Source of the DNA: Candidatus Bathyarchaeota archaeon
Lineage (GTDB): Archaea > Thermoproteota > Bathyarchaeia > Bathyarchaeales > Bathycorpusculaceae
Assembly (NCBI GenBank): GCA_026014585.1
Contig: JAOZIA010000002.1
Coordinates: 41,677-105,676, forward strand
Length of the DNA: 64,000 nt
Reading direction: 5' to 3'
Shown piece by piece: positions 17,462 through 25,353 of this stretch. How positions within the stretch are numbered: position 1 is the stretch's first letter; each line of letters opens with the position of its first letter. Under the pieces are notes generated by a model, which had not been told where the DNA came from, did not search any database, and saw nothing but the letters and a program-made list of their open reading frames with translations. Both the position numbers and the translations under genes were made by a program.

Positions 17462-17587
17462 ATGGTTAATTGCCCCAAATGTGGAAAAAAAATTGCTAAA
17501 CCCGCAAGAAAAATAGAAAACTCGTATTTCTATTTGGCTATGTATGTCTGCGATAATTGCGGTTACGATTTTAAGAACATAAAGTAG
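17462..17587 (+). CDS. Small zinc-ribbon protein (41 residues)
   Basis: An ATG frame of 41 codons has two Cys pairs, CPKC (residues 4-7) and CDNC (30-33), the spacing of a rubredoxin-like or C4 zinc ribbon. A TATA-like TTTTTATATATAG (17438-17450) lies just upstream, so a leaderless or very short-leader transcript is plausible. No family name can be given; such proteins often bind nucleic acid or act in protein contacts. Confidence 0.65.
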   Translation: MVNCPKCGKKIAKPARKIENSYFYLAMYVCDNCGYDFKNIK

Positions 17588-17660
17588 CTTCTGTGAGCAA
17601 TAACACTTAGTTAAGCCTGTTAGCGGTTTTCTGTTTGTTGTATCATCATGCAACCACATT

Positions 17661-17830
17661 ATTTTATATTTTTAGATGGGCATGAGTATTTCAGAGCCAA
17701 AGTGAAAGAGGAAGTAGCCAGCCACAGTTAAGTAAGTCTGGCAGCCAATAAAGGATAAGGATGTTCCCCTCAGCGTTCTAACCCTTATCTGGAAGAGGCA
17801 CAGGGCTTGACTTACTTAACACTTCTTTTT
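17661..17830 (+). ncRNA. Candidate structured non-coding RNA with TATA box
   Basis: A TATA-like ATTTTATATTTTTA (17661-17674) is followed about 55 nt later by GTTAAGTAAGTC (17727-17738). That segment pairs perfectly with GACTTACTTAAC (17809-17820), a 12-bp closing stem. Inside, GATAAGG pairs with CCTTATC as an upper stem. A T/C-rich run after 17822 could terminate it, and ACA follows the closing stem, as in H/ACA guide RNAs. I see no SRP, RNase P or tRNA signature. No credible coding frame spans the 348-bp gap 17588-17935. Confidence 0.5.
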
Positions 17831-17935
17831 CTTCTCCCTAAACAAAAACACAACAGTGAAAAAATTGCCAAGACTTTTAATTAATTGAGGCAAAATCTAA
17901 AAATACAAAATAACCAATTATGCTGTTGAAGAAAA

Positions 17936-18139
17936 ATGAGACCAATAACAACCCGTGGACAACGCAGAATCGGCAAAACCATACATAAACTGGAAAACAG
18001 CGTGGAACTCAGCAGCAAAGAAGGCAAAGCCAAAGTTGCCGAAATAAAATACAGGCAGAAAGCCCAAACAACACAGGGGTTTAACACGGACTCTCCAGTG
18101 CAGAACCTGCGTGACCCAGAAAACTGGAAGAAAAAATAG
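17936..18139 (+). CDS. Small basic hypothetical protein (67 residues)
   Basis: The frame encodes a hydrophilic, Lys/Arg-rich protein starting MRPITTRGQRRIGKT, with no membrane segment or Cys motif. GAAGA lies just before the ATG. The following gene starts about 47 bp downstream. I do not recognise it; reality rests on composition and spacing only. Confidence 0.45.
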   Translation: MRPITTRGQRRIGKTIHKLENSVELSSKEGKAKVAEIKYRQKAQTTQGFNTDSPVQNLRDPENWKKK

Positions 18140-18186
18140 TCCGCATCTTTTTTAAGGGGTTTTTCTTTGTTTATTTTGTGAATTTT

Positions 18187-18546
18187 ATGTCTACTTCTTT
18201 TGATGCCACGTCAGATTGGAATTTTAGAGTTTTTGACCAAAGAGTAGTCACCGTAAAAAGTAAAAACGAGAAAATCCGCAAAGCCGCCGTGATGGACTCC
18301 TTATTGGGGCTCATGTTTTCTGTTGAGGTCCCAGAGGAGATTTCCATGCAGGATTTAACAATTGACAAGGAGGTCTTGGTTAATCTTAAAGTTTACACGT
18401 CAAAGAGCACTGCAGGTGTGGATGAGGCGTTTTTGGGTTTCTTTGAGGCTTTAGATGTTAACCAGAACATGGGGGACTTCATTGGAGCATATTGGGTTTA
18501 TCCAACCAAAATCCGCTTTAAACTTGTCGAGTTAGAAGAAACCTAA
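18187..18546 (+). CDS. Hypothetical protein, 119 residues
   Basis: A soluble mixed alpha/beta protein starting MSTSFDATSDWNF; a GTG at 18178 would add three residues. Charged and hydrophobic residues alternate normally and there is no signal peptide or transmembrane helix. It is convergent with ftsY, with 22 bp between the ends. No family recognised. Confidence 0.6.
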   Translation: MSTSFDATSDWNFRVFDQRVVTVKSKNEKIRKAAVMDSLLGLMFSVEVPEEISMQDLTIDKEVLVNLKVYTSKSTAGVDEAFLGFFEALDVNQNMGDFIGAYWVYPTKIRFKLVELEET

Positions 18547-18568
18547 CAGAAAAGCCCACCCGTAAGAA

Positions 18569-19477
18569 TCAAGCACGTAGAACCATGTTAACGAATTTTT
18601 CAGGATTAAACAGCTCTAAATCCTTGTAGGTTTGACCTACCCCAATAAACAAGATAGGCTTAGTCGTAACATAAGTTACACTGAGCGCGGAACCCCCTTT
18701 CACGTCCGCATCAACTTTAGTGAGAATTGTTGCATCAATGCCCACGGCACTGTTGAACTCTTCCGCCTGCATAACCGCATCGTTGCCAATCAGTGAGTCC
18801 ACAGTGAAAACAGTCAAGTCAGGCTTAACCACACGTTTCACCTTAATCAACTCATTCATTAAGTTCTGGTTAGTTTACATTCTACCCGCAGTGTCAATCA
18901 AAACCACGTTTACACCGTGCGCTTTTGCGTGGCTGATTGTGTCAAAAGCAACTGCGGCTGGGTCAGCGCCATACGTATGCTTAATTACACGCAGACCCAA
19001 GCGTTTAGCGTGCTCTTCAAGCTGCTCAATTGAGCCTGCACGGTAAGTGTCAGCACCTGCCAAAACCACCGAGATTCCCTTGTCTTTGAGGAACTGGGCA
19101 ACTTTGGCGATTGTGGTGGTTTTTCCTGTGCCGTTAATGCCGACAAACAGGATAGAAAATGGCTCTTTTTTCTTGCGTTTCTCCTCAATTAGGTTTAGGA
19201 AATTTATTTGGTTTTTTGTAAGCATAACATCCAAGAGAACTTGCCTAAGGTTATCTTCGACGATTTTTTTGCGGTCTTCCATGCGTTTAACTTGGTAGCC
19301 GGTTAAGCGTTTTTCAAGTTCATCGCAGATTTTGTCTGCAACGGGGAAGGCCACATCGTTTTCGGCAAGGCTCATTTTAAAATCTGAAAGAATTGGGTTA
19401 ATGTTTTCAGCTTTAAGTTCGGTTGTTGTTACTTTTGAGACTAGGCCTTTGAAACCGGACTTAAGCTTCTCAAACAT
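18569..19477 (-). pseudogene. ftsY: Signal recognition particle receptor FtsY, interrupted by in-frame TAA
   Basis: The SRP GTPase NG domain is complete across both parts: GINGTGKTTTIAKVAQFL (P-loop), DTYRAGSIEQL, DTAGRM (G3), then after the stop [10 protein letters not shown] (G4) and [10 protein letters not shown] (C-terminal motif). TAA at 18875-18877 directly follows DTAGRM, where FtsY proteins usually have Gln or Glu; the frame continues with TNQNLMNEL. FtsY docks SRP-ribosome complexes at the membrane and is normally essential, so a true null is hard to accept. ATG 19477 with AAGGGA upstream is the likely start. It is last in the aif6-rplX-pfdA-ftsY run. Confidence 0.92.
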
Positions 19478-19481
19478 TGTT

Positions 19482-19928
19482 TTACTGTTTCCCTTCTCGT
19501 ACGTTGGCAAGTATTGTTTGAGCGCGGTTTCGGCTTGAACCTAAACGTTCCGCAACCTGCTGGAACTGCTGTTGTCCAGCTTGCAGAGTTTTTTCAAGCT
19601 CTTCAGTGCGCTCTTTTATTGTTGCTTTTGCTTCAGCTAAGGTTTTTTCAACCGAGACGCCTGCGCCAAGAGAGATTATTACTTTGTCAGAGTCGGCGAG
19701 CTTAAATTTCATGTATGCGCTTCCGCCGATTGGAATAAGAAGTTCAGAGTTTTCTTTTTCCTTCTCTATGCCTTCTAAGGTTTCGTTGGCATAGGTTAAG
19801 TCGTTTATGGCAGCATTAATCATGCTGATGCGTTGCTGAAGGGTTTCAGCGGTTTGTTCAAGGTAGCGCATTTCCATGCTGAGCTTGCGAAGTTCTTCTT
19901 CATCGTGGCTGTGGTCGTGAACTGCCAA
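19482..19928 (-). CDS. pfdA: Prefoldin subunit alpha
   Basis: This 148-residue protein has two long heptad-rich helices (about 8-60 and 95-145) joined by a beta-hairpin core containing LIPIGGSAYMKFKL, the prefoldin alpha pattern. Prefoldin captures unfolded proteins and passes them to the thermosome. It sits between rplX (3 bp) and ftsY (4 bp), the conserved archaeal order. Confidence 0.93.
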   Translation of the reverse strand: MAVHDHSHDEEELRKLSMEMRYLEQTAETLQQRISMINAAINDLTYANETLEGIEKEKENSELLIPIGGSAYMKFKLADSDKVIISLGAGVSVEKTLAEAKATIKERTEELEKTLQAGQQQFQQVAERLGSSRNRAQTILANVREGKQ

Positions 19929-19931
19929 AGC

Positions 19932-20159
19932 TTATGCCTCAGAGAGCATTTTTTTAAGAATTGGGTTTTCAATGTTTTCTTCAGAGACTTCTTCGGCTGA
20001 AGTGATTTTTATGTGGTACCTTCTGACACGGTGCTTGCTGCCGATTTCAGCATAAACTTTCTCTACGGCATGCTCTTTTTTCTCAGCCATCACTTCTTTA
20101 GCGAATGGAGTGTTAAGCTCAGGCTTGCTGATTTGGCCCGTTACTTTGAAAACTTTCAT
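19932..20159 (-). CDS. rplX: Ribosomal protein LX (L18Ae/L20a)
   Basis: A 75-residue protein beginning MKVFKVTGQI, with EKVYAEIGSKHRVRRYHIKI, matches archaeal LX. It is a large-subunit protein between aif6 and pfdA, as in many archaea. Confidence 0.92.
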   Translation of the reverse strand: MKVFKVTGQISKPELNTPFAKEVMAEKKEHAVEKVYAEIGSKHRVRRYHIKITSAEEVSEENIENPILKKMLSEA

Positions 20160-20281
20160 TTAACTCATCTTCCTGCACAACATCTTTGCATTCCCAATTA
20201 TAAACATATTCACCAAAAAAGTGGGACTACAGCATTTTGGGGTTCATTTTGCGCGCACTTCAAAAATGGAAAAAGCAGGAA

Positions 20282-20956
20282 TTATAAAGTGTCCAAAGCG
20301 TGTTCAATAATGAACATTTCAGGACCAGTTGTCATGGAGCCAGCAACCGCAGCACCACTATTACCAATCAATCCCGTTCCAACATAAGGAACACCACAAT
20401 TAACCGTGCCCACATCCACTGGAACTTTAAAAACGCTTTCCAGCGTTTTCTTTTCTTCCTCTTTTAGCATCGGATGAGCCAGCACACCCTTGTTAGTTGC
20501 GCAAGCCAATGAGCCCACGTAGGGTAACCCAGCGATTTCAGTCTGAACAACTTCCACACCTAACGTGTCAGAAATTTTCTGTATTTCAGTAGGTTTTAGG
20601 CGGGGATCCGCTACTGCGCCTTTATCGTTAGTAAGAACAAGGTTGCCGTACGCGGTTTTTTTGGTTGCCATAACGGTGATGTTGCCGCTGTAGCCTTCTT
20701 TGATGTGTTCGAGTTCTTCTTCGCGTATGCTGTTTGGGAGTAGCATGCCGTTGTTGTTTGCGCATGCTAAAGCGCCGATGAGGACGCTTCCGCTGATGGA
20801 GGTGTGGATAAGTTTGACTTTGAGCCAGTCTGCAAATTCTTGGGCTTTCTTTTTAGGAACCATAATAGGTATGGCAACTACGTTTTCAGTTGCCAAAGAG
20901 TACACGCCGATGCTGGGGCTTCCAACGATGCTGGACAAGTAAACAGTCACGAACAA
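20282..20956 (-). CDS. Translation initiation factor aIF6
   Basis: The 224 residues show the pseudo-fivefold repeat of eIF6, for example LVLTNDKGAVADPRL and SLACATNKGVLAHPML. aIF6 binds the 50S subunit and prevents premature joining with 30S. It lies between rpl31e and rplX. The 122-bp gap downstream before rplX is larger than elsewhere in this cluster. Confidence 0.95.
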   Translation of the reverse strand: MFVTVYLSSIVGSPSIGVYSLATENVVAIPIMVPKKKAQEFADWLKVKLIHTSISGSVLIGALACANNNGMLLPNSIREEELEHIKEGYSGNITVMATKKTAYGNLVLTNDKGAVADPRLKPTEIQKISDTLGVEVVQTEIAGLPYVGSLACATNKGVLAHPMLKEEEKKTLESVFKVPVDVGTVNCGVPYVGTGLIGNSGAAVAGSMTTGPEMFIIEHALDTL

Positions 20957-21007
20957 TTCACCAGTATAAAATCAGTTAAACAAAGAATTATTTAAAGAAA
21001 TAAGAAA

Positions 21008-21490
21008 TTACTGGTTTTCAGCGAGGAAAACCGTAACGTTGCCGTCTTTGTCTTTGGCTGCGCGCACACGGATTCGGCGGGGGGGCTTTTCGATGCCTTT
21101 GCTCCAGATTTTCTCGTTAACTTCTGGGGCTACAATCAACTGTGGCAAATCTTCTGCGTCTTCGTCCTCGTCAACGCGAACGTCAAGTTTCATGTGTTTA
21201 ACCATGAAAATTTTGAGCAGTTGCATGGCGCGTGGTGAACGTTTCTTTGGTGGGCGAATGTTTGCTTTTTGCAGTGGAACAGTGTATATGCGTTCCTCAA
21301 CAAATTCGTCCTCTTCTTTCTTCTTTTTCTTTGGCTTTACTTCCTCAGCAGCTTCTTGCTCTGAGGGTTTTGCTTCAGTTGGCTCTTGTATTGCTGTTTC
21401 TTCTATGGCTTCTTCCTCGTTTAGTTCTGCCTCTAATTCTTCATCAGTAATTTCTTCTGTTTCTAATTGTTGTTTGTTTTCTTTTGCCAT
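21008..21490 (-). CDS. rpl31e: Ribosomal protein L31e with acidic N-terminal extension
   Basis: The L31e core occupies residues about 65-160 (ERIYTVPLQKANIRPPKKRSP to VTVFLAENQ). The first 64 residues are Glu/Ala rich followed by KKKKK, an extension absent from ordinary L31e (about 90 residues). It is 10 bp downstream of rpl39e. The acidic extension resembles the tails on other ribosomal proteins in this window. Confidence 0.9.
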   Translation of the reverse strand: MAKENKQQLETEEITDEELEAELNEEEAIEETAIQEPTEAKPSEQEAAEEVKPKKKKKEEDEFVEERIYTVPLQKANIRPPKKRSPRAMQLLKIFMVKHMKLDVRVDEDEDAEDLPQLIVAPEVNEKIWSKGIEKPPRRIRVRAAKDKDGNVTVFLAENQ

Positions 21491-21500
21491 TATCTTACAC

Positions 21501-21659
21501 CTAAGGCTTTATTTTGCTCATACGCCAGTTGCGTCTGCTTTTAGGATTAACTCTAACTGTACCGTCAGTTCTGGCCATAACCCAAGTTGGAACAGACACT
21601 GATGATTTGCCAGCTTTAGCTAGCCTGCGTTTTTTTGCGGTTGGTTTTACACGTGCCAT
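21501..21659 (-). CDS. rpl39e: Ribosomal protein L39e
   Basis: A 52-residue very basic protein, MARVKPTAKKRRLAKAGK to a conserved VPTWVMARTDGTVR segment, matches L39e, which lines the exit tunnel. ATG 21659 and stop TAG 21501-21503. It sits between pdcd5 and rpl31e, the expected archaeal order. Confidence 0.93.
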   Translation of the reverse strand: MARVKPTAKKRRLAKAGKSSVSVPTWVMARTDGTVRVNPKSRRNWRMSKIKP

Positions 21660-21661
21660 TT

Positions 21662-21991
21662 TCATATCCTCGTAATTTTTATGTCTCGCTTCCGAGATTG
21701 AAGCTGAACTAGGATTTGCTTAAGCTGCGCGTCAGAGAGCGGTATAGGCATTTTGCCTGTCTGTGCCATCTGAATTAACTGCAACTCGAGCTGCTCAATA
21801 AACTCGGCTTTAACCATTTTCAGGTTATTTAGTCTTTCCCGCGCTTCAGGGCTCAATATTTGCCTGAGAAGAGCCTGTTTTTGAGCTTCAATTTGTTGTT
21901 CGGCTTGAGCTTGTTTATCTTCAGCACTTACTTTTTGCTGCATCGACAAAAGTTTTCTTTTGCGAATTGCTTCAAGCTCTGCATCCGACAT
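21662..21991 (-). CDS. PDCD5-family DNA-binding protein
   Basis: A 109-residue helical protein with the family order: an N-terminal acidic helix, a Gln-rich helix, the ILSPEARERLNNLKMV core (residues about 46-61) and a C-terminal RKRDIKITR. Archaeal members are reported as DNA-binding/TFAR19-related, with an unclear cellular role. It is 2 bp upstream of rpl39e and 5 bp downstream of rps19e. Confidence 0.92.
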   Translation of the reverse strand: MSDAELEAIRKRKLLSMQQKVSAEDKQAQAEQQIEAQKQALLRQILSPEARERLNNLKMVKAEFIEQLELQLIQMAQTGKMPIPLSDAQLKQILVQLQSRKRDIKITRI

Positions 21992-21996
21992 CTCAT

Positions 21997-22461
21997 TTAT
22001 TCGCCTTGATACTTCTTCAGTTCAGGGACAACTTTAACCAGTTCTTTCTGCAAATCACCAGCAACTTCTTGCATCAACTTGCGACCCTTCGGAGTAACTA
22101 CACGTCCTTTAGGTCTCACAACTTGGACTAAACCTGCTGATTCAAGTTGCTGAAGAACTTTACGAATAGCGCTTCCGCCAGCTTTGGTAACTTTGTCTGT
22201 TTTGCTACCGCGGTTTTTTCTTCCGCCATAGTCAGCGCGAAGAGCTTCTAGCCCGATTGGACCGTGAACGTAAACTTTACGCAGAACAGATGCGGCGCGT
22301 ATGTACCACCAGTTTGCATTCTGGGGTTGTTTTTCAACATGGGTGCCTGTTTTAGCGATTGCTGACCATGGGAGTGGTTGAACTTCGTCAACGTTTTCCC
22401 TAAGATACTTTGCTAATCGGTCTATGTATTTTGATGCTGGAACATCATGAGGAGTTGTCAA
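21997..22461 (-). CDS. rps19e: Ribosomal protein S19e
   Basis: DVPASKYIDRLAKYL, WWYIRAASVLRKVY, GPIGLEALRADYGG and AIRKVLQQLESAGLV are S19e signatures. I placed the start at TTG 22461 (154 residues), the usual family length; the open frame extends to 22569 but adds a hydrophobic stretch foreign to the family. It is first in the rps19e-pdcd5-rpl39e-rpl31e run. Confidence 0.92.
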   Translation of the reverse strand: MTTPHDVPASKYIDRLAKYLRENVDEVQPLPWSAIAKTGTHVEKQPQNANWWYIRAASVLRKVYVHGPIGLEALRADYGGRKNRGSKTDKVTKAGGSAIRKVLQQLESAGLVQVVRPKGRVVTPKGRKLMQEVAGDLQKELVKVVPELKKYQGE

Positions 22462-22712
22462 TTTACTCTTGTCCCTTATGGTTTTTCCTTGCAGTAAAAC
22501 AGAGACGCCTAATATAAATATTCTCTGAATAACCAACAAAACTTCGTTGCTCAAAAACCCTTGTTCCACGATTAGACTCTACAGCGAAATCAGGTTCCTT
22601 TAAGGTTTTTGTTCAGGGTTTCTTGTTAAATACTGCAGGTTTTGTTACAACTACCAAGCAACCACATACCCTTAAAAGTATTTCTAAGAGTTAGCCCTTT
22701 GAGGATAAAAAA

Positions 22713-23279
22713 TTGTTTTTGCCAAATGACCAAAACCCCTGCAGGCAACAGCAACACGAGGCAACTTTTATTCCAAAAGAGTACATGCAAGCATTACTTA
22801 TCCTCAACGAAAAATTAGAAGGCAAAAACGTTAACTGGACAATATTTGGCAGTTTAGCAGAAAGATTACAAGGAATAGAAGTTGAACTGGACGAGATAGA
22901 AATTGTTTGCTCAACAATTAACGCTGAAAAAATGTACCAAATAATGCAAGAGTTTAAGCCTCAACCCTTAAACTTTCAAACATACCAACTTAAAAGAAAA
23001 ACCATAATCAACAGAAAAGAGTGCCCAGTTTATGTCAGAAGCTACGGTTTTAATTTTAGTCTTCACGGTGTACCCATAAAAGTTCAGGGGAACATACGCT
23101 TTAAGATAGATGGACACAACTGGGGAGGAGTTTTTGAGTTTATATCTCAGCATATTTACGTGTTTGGCAAAGACTTTGCAGTTATGCCACTTTCAGTTGC
23201 CAGCGAAATGTACCTGTTTTTGGGCTGGAGGGATAGACTGGAAAAAATTAAGCAGCTAACAAGTAACGCTGAGCAATAG
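22713..23279 (+). CDS. Nucleotidyltransferase-like protein
   Basis: The segment NWTIFGSLAERLQGIEVELDEIEIV (split as a GSL motif then an acidic EIEIV strand) resembles minimal nucleotidyltransferases, which have GS..R..G then DID. Here the acidic pair is Glu/Glu-Ile, so catalysis is uncertain. The protein has 188 residues with no membrane segment. TTG 22713 is preceded by GAGG at 10 nt. It is convergent with the cupredoxin gene, 7 bp away. Confidence 0.55.
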   Translation: MFLPNDQNPCRQQQHEATFIPKEYMQALLILNEKLEGKNVNWTIFGSLAERLQGIEVELDEIEIVCSTINAEKMYQIMQEFKPQPLNFQTYQLKRKTIINRKECPVYVRSYGFNFSLHGVPIKVQGNIRFKIDGHNWGGVFEFISQHIYVFGKDFAVMPLSVASEMYLFLGWRDRLEKIKQLTSNAEQ

Positions 23280-23286
23280 GGTACGG

Positions 23287-23733
23287 TTAGGGGTTAACGG
23301 TAACTACACCCCATATTCCTAAAGAGACATCATCACCGACTTGACTTATGTAGTAGTAGCTTCCGGCGTTATCAATAGTGAAAGTTACTGAAATCGAATC
23401 GTCTGGTGCAACGGGATTGCTTGCGTTTGCGATTTGAGCGTTCCAAAGCACGATTGCTGTTGGAGATTTAGCATCAACTATTGCCCAGTTGTGAGCTTTT
23501 TCGCCAACGTTATGAAGAGTTATTGTTACGGTTTGTCCAACAGTGAAAGTCATTGTTACACCAGGAGAAGTAACACTTGAAGTTGACCCAAACCCGTATT
23601 CGCCAACGTAAAGGTCTTTGCCGTTAAATCCTGATGGAGTGCCCAGTTGAGCTAAAAAAACGTATGTAGCCACGCTACCCGCTGCTACGATAATTATGAT
23701 GGCTATTATAATAATTAATTCGGATTTAGCCAT
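23287..23733 (-). CDS. Membrane-anchored cupredoxin-fold protein lacking most copper ligands
   Basis: An N-terminal membrane anchor (residues 5-29) precedes an extracytoplasmic cupredoxin domain (about 40-148) with VTITLHNVGEKAHNW, which holds the first His position. In plastocyanin-type proteins the C-terminal loop supplies Cys, His and Met. Here YYYISQVGDDVSLGIWG aligns without gaps but has Ser, Asp and Ile. Type 1 copper binding is therefore unlikely. A structural or redox-independent role, or another metal, is possible. It is convergent with the nucleotidyltransferase-like gene. Confidence 0.7.
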   Translation of the reverse strand: MAKSELIIIIAIIIIVAAGSVATYVFLAQLGTPSGFNGKDLYVGEYGFGSTSSVTSPGVTMTFTVGQTVTITLHNVGEKAHNWAIVDAKSPTAIVLWNAQIANASNPVAPDDSISVTFTIDNAGSYYYISQVGDDVSLGIWGVVTVNP

Positions 23734-23840
23734 TCAAGGTTCACCAGGGGTAAACTGCTGATTAATAATTTGGCGAGCAACCGATTTAAGAGTGTGTTGT
23801 TGCTAAATGCAGCCACAAAAGAATCACAACTAAGAGCATT

Positions 23841-23851
23841 TTGTTATATAC
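23841..23851 (+). promoter_or_regulatory. TATA box upstream of RNase J gene
   Basis: TTGTTATATAC lies about 50 nt before the ATG at 23895, placing transcription start near 23870. GAGCGG, just before the ATG, may act as the ribosome-binding site. Confidence 0.4.
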
Positions 23852-23894
23852 AATAAACTAATAAATGCAAAACACAGACTCCTATTGAGCGGCA

Positions 23895-25250
23895 ATGGTT
23901 AAACTCACGTTTTACGGTGGAGTAGGCGAAATCGGCGGCAATAAAATACTGCTCCAAGATGGAAAAACCAAGATTTTTCTTGATTTTGGACAGAGCTTCA
24001 CTTTTGGGCAGGAATACTTCACAGGCTGGCTTGCCCCAAGAGGCATCAACGGCTTAGGCGACTACTTCGAGTTTAACATGCTGCCAAAAATTCCGGGCTT
24101 ATACGACAAGGAAATGCTCACATCCACAGACTTATCTTACCAAGAACCCACTGTTGACGCGGTTTTTCTCAGCCACGCCCACTCTGACCACGTATCACAC
24201 GTGCAGTTTTTAGACAAAACAATCCCCGTTTACCTTGGGTGTGGCACAAAACTGTTTATGGAATGCATGGAAGAAACAGGAGGCTTCTTCAATTTCGGCG
24301 AGCACCCCTACAGGCAGTTCCGAACAGGCGAACAAATCACGGTAGGCAACTTAACTGTGGAGCCTATAGCGGTTGACCACTCCATTCCCGCCGCATACGG
24401 TTTCATAATCCACACTTCTGCAGGAGCAATAGTTTACACTGGCGACGTTCGAAGGCATGGTCCACGCAAGGATTTAACTGAAAACTTTATTGAAAAAGCC
24501 AAAGCTGCCCAGCCTGTAGCTATGATTTGTGAAGGCACACGTATGGCACCACGAGAAACTCGGCAGAACTATTCCGAAGCACGGGTTAAGCAACACAGCA
24601 GCAAAATCGTTTCAGAAACCAGCAAAGCAGTTTTTGTGATGCATGCAGGACGCGACATAGACCGCTTCAAAACCTTCTATAGCGTTTGCAAAAAAACAGG
24701 CAGACAACTAGTGATAACGCCCAAAACGGCTTATTTAATCACGAAACTGCTAAAAGATGAGCATCTCTCAGTTCCTGACCCCGTCAAAGACAAAGACATC
24801 CTGATTTATTACAAAAAAAAGAAGACAGGCAATCACTGCGAAAAGGACTATTTTGTTTGGGACCGCGCGTTTATGGACAAGATGGTAACTGATAGGGATA
24901 TTCAAAAGAATCAGGGCAAATTGGTGATGGATTTAGAGTTTAACCAGTTCACTGAACTTGTCGATATCAAACCCAAGCTGGGCAGCCAATTCATCCACAG
25001 CATGAGCGAACCTTTCAGCGAAGAAGACATCCAAGACGAAGTAATGCATAACTGGCTCAACCATTTCGGCATGCAGTTCCACCAAATCCACGCATCAGGG
25101 CACATCAGCAAAGACCAACTTGTAGAAATGATAAATTATATCGCACCCAAACGGCTATTTCCAGTGCATACTGAGCATCAGGAACTTTTTGGTCAGTGCT
25201 ACCAAAACGTGCAAACCATCCAAGTCGCAAAAGAATACATCATAAAATAA
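23895..25250 (+). CDS. Archaeal RNase J-like metallo-beta-lactamase nuclease
   Basis: The N-terminal GGVGEIGGNKILL and the HAHSDH motif (residues 94-99) are metallo-beta-lactamase zinc ligands; VDHSIPAAYG and YTGDVRRHG supply further ligands. A beta-CASP insert follows, and near residue 400 the HASGH motif then PVHTEHQELF match RNase J. At 451 residues it is the compact archaeal form. Family knowledge: 5'-3' exonuclease in RNA decay. It is convergent with the beta-helix gene; repeat copy 2 lies between them. Confidence 0.9.
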   Translation: MVKLTFYGGVGEIGGNKILLQDGKTKIFLDFGQSFTFGQEYFTGWLAPRGINGLGDYFEFNMLPKIPGLYDKEMLTSTDLSYQEPTVDAVFLSHAHSDHVSHVQFLDKTIPVYLGCGTKLFMECMEETGGFFNFGEHPYRQFRTGEQITVGNLTVEPIAVDHSIPAAYGFIIHTSAGAIVYTGDVRRHGPRKDLTENFIEKAKAAQPVAMICEGTRMAPRETRQNYSEARVKQHSSKIVSETSKAVFVMHAGRDIDRFKTFYSVCKKTGRQLVITPKTAYLITKLLKDEHLSVPDPVKDKDILIYYKKKKTGNHCEKDYFVWDRAFMDKMVTDRDIQKNQGKLVMDLEFNQFTELVDIKPKLGSQFIHSMSEPFSEEDIQDEVMHNWLNHFGMQFHQIHASGHISKDQLVEMINYIAPKRLFPVHTEHQELFGQCYQNVQTIQVAKEYIIK

Positions 25251-25272
25251 ACACTCCACCACATATTTGCCG

Positions 25273-25344
25273 CCTATTTGGAGCCTATTAGTTAATCATT
25301 GCAGAAACGATAGAGGGGAGGTCACGATTGGCGCTTTTTCAACC
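25273..25344 (+). repeat. 70-bp intergenic repeat, copy 2
   Basis: CTATTTGGAGCCTATTAG (25274-25291), then ATTGCAGAAACGATAGAGG (core, identical to copy 1), then ATTGGCGCTTTTTCAACCC. It lies between the 3' ends of the RNase J and beta-helix genes. Its loop TGGAGCCT matches copy 3 and is the reverse complement of the copy 1 loop. Confidence 0.8.
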
Positions 25345-25353
25345 CAAAAAATG

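Noticed and set aside
17661..17830. SRP RNA, RNase P RNA or tRNA
   Set aside because: The stem pattern lacks the SRP helix 8 motif, the RNase P core sequences and a T-arm, so it is kept only as an unassigned RNA candidate.
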